This document shows positions 24,051-27,250 of a DNA stretch of 27,250 nt, piece after piece (the stretch's first letter is position 1; the number at the start of each line of letters is the position of its first letter). The position numbers and the translations under genes were made by a program. Location of the stretch: contig WLHW01000007.1 of assembly GCA_009702525.1 (NCBI GenBank), forward strand, positions 1 through 27,250, read 5' to 3'. Source of the stretch: Actinomycetota bacterium. Lineage in GTDB: Bacteria > Actinomycetota > Actinomycetes > Nanopelagicales > Nanopelagicaceae. The notes beneath the pieces were generated by a model. It saw only the letters and a list, made by a program, of their open reading frames with translations. It was not told the origin of the DNA and made no database searches.

Positions 24051-24737
24051 TTACTCTGACTGAGGTTTTAAGAAATCGAGGGTTCTTTCCCACGCTAATT
24101 GTGCCGATGTGGGGTCAAAGACCCCTGGCCGATCATTATTAAAGAATGCGTGCTGCGTTCCGGGGTAATCAAATGTCTTGATGCCACCACCCGCAGCACT
24201 AATTTCTTTAACCGCTTCTTGTATTCCTGGTGCTGTAGATGTTCCATCACCCTCTGCGCAGTGAATCATTGCAAACTTTCCTTTGTAATTACTCCACTGT
24301 GGTGCATGACGTTCCCATGAAGATCCTGGATAGAAACCAACACAGCGATCTATGACAGGATCGAGTGTTCCGCTCCAAATTGAAAGCGAACCCCCCATGC
24401 AGAATCCAACAGTTGCAACGGTTTTTGATGAGGTTTTCGGAAGTGATAAGAGATAGTGGGCGGAGTTAACAATTTCCTTTCCTGCATTATCGAGTTTGAG
24501 TTCCATCATTAACTTTTTTGCAATATCAGGCTCGCTCGATGCTTGCCCGTGATATAGATCGGGAGCAAAAGCAACAAAACCAGCTTTGGCAAATCTGTCT
24601 ACAACAACAGTGATGTGACCGACCAGACCCCACCACTCTTGAATAACAATTACCGCACGACCATTTGTATTTTCTGGCAAAGCTAAATAGCCCGAACCTT
24701 GAAGCGAAGCATTTGAAAATTCGATTGTTTTACCCAT
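24051..24737 (-). CDS. Dienelactone hydrolase family protein
   Basis: An alpha/beta-hydrolase of 228 residues with the dienelactone-hydrolase layout. E34 lies in VIQEWWGLVG, the nucleophilic cysteine is C113 in VGFCMGGSLS, D164 lies in CAEGDGTS, and H196 lies in GTQHAFFN. These form the family's Cys-Asp-His triad. Members hydrolyse dienelactone in chloroaromatic breakdown, but many act on other small esters or lactones. No aromatic-degradation genes are nearby, so the substrate is open. No signal peptide is present. The ATG at 24737 is supported by TATCCT 6 bases upstream. The gene is separated from tRNA-Met by 30 bases. Confidence 0.9.
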   Translation of the reverse strand: MGKTIEFSNASLQGSGYLALPENTNGRAVIVIQEWWGLVGHITVVVDRFAKAGFVAFAPDLYHGQASSEPDIAKKLMMELKLDNAGKEIVNSAHYLLSLPKTSSKTVATVGFCMGGSLSIWSGTLDPVIDRCVGFYPGSSWERHAPQWSNYKGKFAMIHCAEGDGTSTAPGIQEAVKEISAAGGGIKTFDYPGTQHAFFNNDRPGVFDPTSAQLAWERTLDFLKPQSE

Positions 24738-24743
24738 GTGGCG

Positions 24744-24749
24744 AGGATA
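24744..24749 (-). promoter_or_regulatory. Putative -10 box for the dienelactone-hydrolase-like gene
   Basis: TATCCT on the minus strand lies 6 bases before ATG 24737, between that gene and the tRNA 3' end, fitting a leaderless transcript. The -35 would fall in the tRNA acceptor arm and is not recognisable. Confidence 0.45.
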
Positions 24750-24767
24750 GTGAGAAAATCTGCTAAG

Positions 24768-24841
24768 TGGGGCGGGTCGGGCTCGAACCGACGACGACGG
24801 AATTATGAGTTCCGGGCTCTAACCAACTGAGCTACCGCCCC
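24768..24841 (-). tRNA. tRNA-Met (CAT), probably elongator
   Basis: On the minus strand a full cloverleaf folds. The acceptor GGGGCGG (24841-24835) pairs with CCGCCCC (24775-24769), with discriminator A24768. The anticodon stem CGGAA/TTCCG encloses CTCATAA, so the anticodon is CAT (plus-strand 24805-24807). The T-stem GTCGG/CCGAC encloses TTCGAGC. The sequence lacks the initiator features (mismatched first pair, GGG in the anticodon stem). An isoleucine tRNA read as CAU after lysidine modification cannot be fully ruled out. CCA is not encoded. TACCTT (24856-24851) upstream may be its -10. Confidence 0.93.
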
Positions 24842-24875
24842 TAAGTGAATAAGGTAGAAGGATATCTTTCTTTGC

Positions 24876-25181
24876 TTAATCTTTTTGCACTCCTTTTATG
24901 CCCCAGTACTCCCACATCCCCATAATATTGAGAATAAGGGCAAAGCCGAAGATCAAATCTTCAACTGGAGCGCTCATAATGTGCAGACCGCTAATGACGT
25001 GGGGGTCATACATGACGATATTGCGAGATGTGAGCCACCAATTAGTTAGCAGCTGAAAGGGCAGAATAATCACGTACGAGGACCAAAAGAGCGGCCTGGT
25101 GAGCAGCGAGTTTTTTAACCCAAATAAATCGAAAAATACCGAGAAGACAAGTATTGCAATGACGATATCTGAATAAATCAT
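24876..25181 (-). CDS. crtYd: Lycopene cyclase subunit CrtYd
   Basis: One half of the heterodimeric lycopene cyclase, which forms the end rings of lycopene. The 101-residue protein has three predicted membrane helices (~5-20, ~31-47, ~73-91) and the family motif SAPVEDLIFGF with E74/D75, matching the conserved P-x-E-[ED] of lycopene cyclase domains. The upstream frame is open further, but those codons lie within crtYc, so I take ATG 25181, which overlaps the crtYc stop as TAATG. The stop is 34 bases before tRNA-Met. It should act with CrtYc in the membrane to make beta-carotene, the substrate of Blh next door. Beta versus epsilon or gamma product cannot be read from the sequence. Confidence 0.9.
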   Translation of the reverse strand: MIYSDIVIAILVFSVFFDLFGLKNSLLTRPLFWSSYVIILPFQLLTNWWLTSRNIVMYDPHVISGLHIMSAPVEDLIFGFALILNIMGMWEYWGIKGVQKD

Positions 25182-25528
25182 TATCGTAACTTCGGATTCT
25201 TCCAGTTGGGTTTCAGTCGTGTTACTCCTTCTAACGTCATGAGAACGGCTAGCGGAATAACTAAGAAGAAGAGAATCTCTTCGATTGGAATGTTGAAAGG
25301 GCCATTGACTCCCGTGACCTGCTTTTTGTCGAAGTACCAATGTCCCTGAGCAATGGCATAGGCATCCCAGATTAAAAATCCGAGACTGATCGGTAGAAGG
25401 CTTAGCAGCACACGCTTCATGCGTCGCAGGATATGTACCTTAAAGGCGAATTCGAGCCAGAAAGATGCGACTGCAGTGAAGATAAGCATCGCTAAATAAC
25501 TGAACTTGAGCACGGGGAATTCTCTCAT
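25181..25528 (-). CDS. crtYc: Lycopene cyclase subunit CrtYc
   Basis: The first half of the heterodimeric lycopene cyclase. This 115-residue protein has three predicted membrane helices (~9-27, ~38-58, ~82-98) and the motif NIPIEEILFFLVIPL with E83/E84. GFLIWDAYAIAQGHWYFD is typical of the lycopene cyclase domain. Actinobacteria often split into crtYc-crtYd what archaea, and fungi in fused form, carry as a single protein. The stop and the crtYd start overlap by one base (TAATG), which should keep the subunits balanced. The start is only 11 bases from the divergent blh start. No ribosome site and no well-placed -10 were found for crtYc, so its initiation signal is unclear. Confidence 0.9.
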   Translation of the reverse strand: MREFPVLKFSYLAMLIFTAVASFWLEFAFKVHILRRMKRVLLSLLPISLGFLIWDAYAIAQGHWYFDKKQVTGVNGPFNIPIEEILFFLVIPLAVLMTLEGVTRLKPNWKNPKLR

Positions 25529-25531
25529 AAT
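25526..25531 (+). promoter_or_regulatory. Putative -10 box for blh
   Basis: CATAAT, one mismatch from TATAAT, lies 8 bases before the blh ATG and overlaps the crtYc start codon on the other strand. It could drive a leaderless blh transcript. No -35 at good spacing was found. Confidence 0.4.
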
Positions 25532-25539
25532 CTGGATGG

Positions 25540-26535
25540 ATGCTTGATACTGTAAGGCAAGTTTCTAAGAAGTTAGTGGAGAAAGAATTGAAGACTCGCC
25601 TGGAATTATTTGAACGCGTACGTACTTACTCTTCTTCGGCCGCCGCCTTGGCAATTCTTATCTCACTCGTAGCCGCTCGCATTAGTGATAAAAATGATCT
25701 CTCATGGCAGGTGGGTATCGCTGTTTTTGCCTTAGCAGTAGGAATACCTCATGGTGCACTCGACCACCTTGTTACAGTCCCACGAACTAGTAAGCGCGTC
25801 ATGGTTTTGTTTATTGTTGGCTATGTTGTGGTTGCAGTTGTTGCAGTTCTTGCGATCCTGAAGTGGAATGTTTTTGGATTTCAGTTAGTCGTCTTAATGA
25901 GTCTTATCCACTTTGGGGTAGGGGATAGTGCATTTCTCAATGAACTAGATCGCCTTAAGGGTGTCACTACTTCACGACTTCCAACAACTTTTGTTTTTTT
26001 AGCTTTTGGTTCGGTCCCTGTCGTCATACCCCTTATAAACTCAGCTAGTACTAGTGCACTTGCAGAAGTTAATTCAAAGCTTATTAATTGGCATCAGGGT
26101 TTTGATCACCAGCTTGGGTTAATTGTTATTTCTCTTTTTCTTATAGCCCTATGTGCATTACTAGCCACAAAAAGATTCCGAGATGTGATTGATCTCTTTT
26201 TGCTTGCCGGATTAGCAATTCTGACCCCACCACTGATTGCATTCGCTACATACTTTGGATGCTGGCATGCCATGCGCCATACTGCGCGCTTATCGCTTGT
26301 TCTGCCACAATCCCAGCAAGAATATGAGGCACAACGTGCTGTAAAAGCTTTCTTCTCTGCGGTGATACCGGGAACACCCGCTTTGGTCGGAAGCTTTGTT
26401 GTTGCCGCTGCATTGTGGCTATCGGGAAGTGTTGAAAAATCCTTTTTCTGGTTTCTTTTAACTATCGTTTGGGCACTTACGGTTCCTCACATGATTGTCA
26501 CAGCAAAACTCGACCGTAGTGCGCTTCAAAAGTAA
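25540..26535 (+). CDS. blh: Brp/Blh family beta-carotene 15,15'-dioxygenase
   Basis: Blh splits beta-carotene into two retinal molecules in the membrane, supplying the chromophore of bacterial rhodopsins. The 331-residue protein has about eight hydrophobic segments and the conserved histidine motifs: GIPHGALDH (H71, H76), SLIHFGVGD (H124), CWHAMRH (H243, H247) and TVPHMIV (H317), which are the expected iron ligands or nearby residues. It diverges from crtYc-crtYd, whose product should be its substrate. No rhodopsin gene is in the window, so a rhodopsin elsewhere is inferred. The N-terminal ~30 residues are charged (KKLVEKELKTRLELFERVR) and could be partly upstream of the true start, but ATG 25540 fits the -10 box. 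Confidence 0.93.
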   Translation: MLDTVRQVSKKLVEKELKTRLELFERVRTYSSSAAALAILISLVAARISDKNDLSWQVGIAVFALAVGIPHGALDHLVTVPRTSKRVMVLFIVGYVVVAVVAVLAILKWNVFGFQLVVLMSLIHFGVGDSAFLNELDRLKGVTTSRLPTTFVFLAFGSVPVVIPLINSASTSALAEVNSKLINWHQGFDHQLGLIVISLFLIALCALLATKRFRDVIDLFLLAGLAILTPPLIAFATYFGCWHAMRHTARLSLVLPQSQQEYEAQRAVKAFFSAVIPGTPALVGSFVVAAALWLSGSVEKSFFWFLLTIVWALTVPHMIVTAKLDRSALQK

Positions 26536-26546
26536 GTCTTCACCTA

Positions 26547-26552
26547 TAGCCT
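26547..26552 (+). promoter_or_regulatory. Putative -10 box for the M23 peptidase gene
   Basis: TAGCCT lies 6 bases before GTG 26559 (9 before ATG 26562), in the 23-base gap after blh. It fits a leaderless start at either codon, slightly favouring the GTG. Confidence 0.35.
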
Positions 26553-26558
26553 TACATC

Positions 26559-27143
26559 GTGATGAAACGCTTGTTGCCACTAATTTTATTATTCGCTGGT
26601 GTTGCCCCTGCCCAAGCAGCCCCTATTTTTGTATTTCCAGTTGCCGATTGCGCCGTCAACTATGCCCATGCTCATCATGATTACGCTGCCACAGATATTT
26701 TGGCGAAAGCTGGTTGCAAGTTCGTAGCTCCGATTGATGGAATAGTTGATGAAGTGAATCGAACTGATAAGTGGAGTGGGAAAACGAATTTAGGAATCGA
26801 TCGCGGTGGACTCTATGTCTCGATAATCGGTAGTGATGGTGTGCGCTATTACGGTTCTCATCTGCGATCAATCCCTGCCAGCATCGAGCCAGGTGTCGTC
26901 GTTGTGGCTGGACGTCTGTTAGGTGCAATAGGTGCAACGGGAAGTGCGCGCGGAACATCGCCACACTTACACTTTGGAATTTCGTGGCCAACACCGGCCG
27001 ATACATGGTGGGTACGACGCGGGGAAGTTCTGCCTTGGAAGTATTTAGATGCATGGAAAAAAGGAAAAGATTTATCGCCAGTAAAAGAAGTAGAGGCGCG
27101 TAAGTTAAAAGTTGGTGAGATTCCACCCGTTCCAAAGAAATAA
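26559..27143 (+). CDS. Secreted M23 family (LytM-like) metallopeptidase
   Basis: A predicted zinc peptidase of the lysostaphin/LytM type, acting on peptide cross-links of the cell wall or serving as a regulator of wall hydrolases. The 194-residue protein has a signal peptide (KRLLPLILLFAGVAPAQA, cut near residue 20). The M23 core follows: HHDYAATDI (H40, D46), FVAPIDGIVDEV, YYGSHLRSI (H101) and SPHLHFGISWP (H136, H138). All metal and catalytic positions are present, so it is probably active. C31 and C53 could form a disulfide. The start is GTG 26559 or ATG 26562, one codon apart. The stop codon is inside the stem of a terminator hairpin. Confidence 0.9.
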   Translation: MMKRLLPLILLFAGVAPAQAAPIFVFPVADCAVNYAHAHHDYAATDILAKAGCKFVAPIDGIVDEVNRTDKWSGKTNLGIDRGGLYVSIIGSDGVRYYGSHLRSIPASIEPGVVVVAGRLLGAIGATGSARGTSPHLHFGISWPTPADTWWVRRGEVLPWKYLDAWKKGKDLSPVKEVEARKLKVGEIPPVPKK

Positions 27144-27174
27144 CCCCCACCGCCATTGGCGATGAGGGTTATTT
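27138..27174. terminator. Bidirectional terminator hairpin
   Basis: AAATAACCC (27138-27146) pairs with GGGTTATTT (27166-27174), and inside it CGCC (27151-27154) pairs with GGCG around a short loop. A-rich and T-rich flanks on both sides make it usable for the M23 gene on the plus strand and the cold-shock gene on the minus strand. It includes the M23 stop codon. Confidence 0.75.
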
Positions 27175-27189
27175 ATAAAGCGGTGTTAA

Positions 27190-27250
27190 TTAGGCAGGGT
27201 TTACTGCATCAGCCTGAGGACCCTTTGGACCCTGTACGACCTCAAATGAA
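27190..27250 (-). CDS. Cold-shock protein, C-terminal end (5' part outside window)
   Basis: Only the last ~20 codons are inside the window. They read SFEVVQGPKGPQADAVNPA and stop. The VQGPKGPQA segment is characteristic of the end of bacterial CspA-type proteins, small RNA- and DNA-binding beta-barrels that melt RNA structure. The gene converges on the M23 peptidase gene, with the shared hairpin between them. The start, promoter and any cold-responsive leader lie beyond the window. Confidence 0.9.
   Translation of the reverse strand, partial: SFEVVQGPKGPQADAVNPA

Noticed and set aside
24768..24841. tRNA-Ile2 (CAU) or initiator tRNA-fMet instead of elongator Met
   Set aside because: Initiator features are missing. 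Ile2 cannot be fully excluded from sequence alone, but the overall sequence looks closer to actinobacterial elongator tRNA-Met.
25182..25340. An N-terminal extension of crtYd by 53 residues in the open frame
   Set aside because: The extra residues are polar, lie inside crtYc and resemble no cyclase. ATG 25181 gives the expected ~100-residue membrane protein and the TAATG overlap.
26656..27156. A 166-codon open frame antisense to the M23 gene
   Set aside because: It is antisense to M23 catalytic motifs, rich in Leu and His without domain pattern, and it crosses the terminator stem.
1..27250. CRISPR arrays, insertion sequences, prophage, toxin-antitoxin or defence genes
   Set aside because: No direct-repeat arrays, transposase, integrase or paired small toxin-like genes were found; both tRNA flanks lack attachment-site duplications visible by eye.

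Overview
The window looks like chromosome from a streamlined, low-to-moderate GC actinobacterium. The proteins are actinobacterial in type: a recO-uppS pair, an alpha2-type glycyl-tRNA synthetase preceded by an ABM-like protein, DusB-DUF218-Dgt-DnaG, and heterodimeric CrtYc/CrtYd lycopene cyclase beside Blh. Codon use is AT-leaning, neighbouring genes overlap or nearly abut, and many genes appear to lack 5' leaders. My best guess is a freshwater acI/Nanopelagicales-type planktonic bacterium (Planktophila/Nanopelagicus-like). This is inferred from gene content and style, not from a marker-gene comparison.

Layout. 1-3.5 kb: 3' part of leuA, recO-uppS (ATGA overlap), a convergent ZIP-type metal transporter, and an ABM-like small protein. 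3.6-9.8 kb: a tight plus-strand information-processing run, glyS-dusB-DUF218-dgt-dnaG. 9.9-11.2 kb: tRNA-Asn, a DoxX/DoxD-like membrane protein fused to a Rieske domain, and a free ACT domain. 11.2-19.7 kb: a carbon-scavenging block. It holds galT-galE-galK on the minus strand, divergent from a GH36 alpha-galactosidase, then glpK (minus) divergent from glpD (plus). 19.7-24.7 kb: minus-strand genes for a secreted GH25 muramidase, an 85-residue DnaX-tail-like protein, an orphan NarL-type response regulator, NAD(P)HX dehydratase, an SDR and a dienelactone-hydrolase-like protein. 24.8-26.5 kb: tRNA-Met(CAT), crtYd and crtYc (minus), with blh diverging after an 11-bp gap. 26.5-27.25 kb: a secreted M23 peptidase, a bidirectional terminator hairpin and the 3' end of a cold-shock protein.

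How the genes work together. The alpha-galactosidase has no signal peptide, so it should act on imported alpha-galactosides. Released galactose enters the Leloir steps GalK/GalT/GalE, and GlpK/GlpD next door can burn glycerol. The set would suit galactosyl-glycerol compounds from algae or cyanobacteria, but this is a hypothesis. CrtYc/CrtYd should close the rings of lycopene to give beta-carotene, and Blh should cleave it to retinal, the chromophore of microbial rhodopsins. No rhodopsin gene, and no earlier carotenoid gene, lies in the window.

No insertion sequences, prophage genes, CRISPR arrays or rRNA were seen. No stretch longer than 300 bases lacks a gene; the longest non-coding interval (9844-10019) holds tRNA-Asn. 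I found no clearly undescribed multi-gene defence or mobile system. The most unusual items are the DoxX-Rieske fusion with an internal twin-arginine motif, the free DnaX-like domain coupled to a muramidase, the overlapping opposed -10 boxes between galT and the alpha-galactosidase, and the window-wide leaderless start signature.
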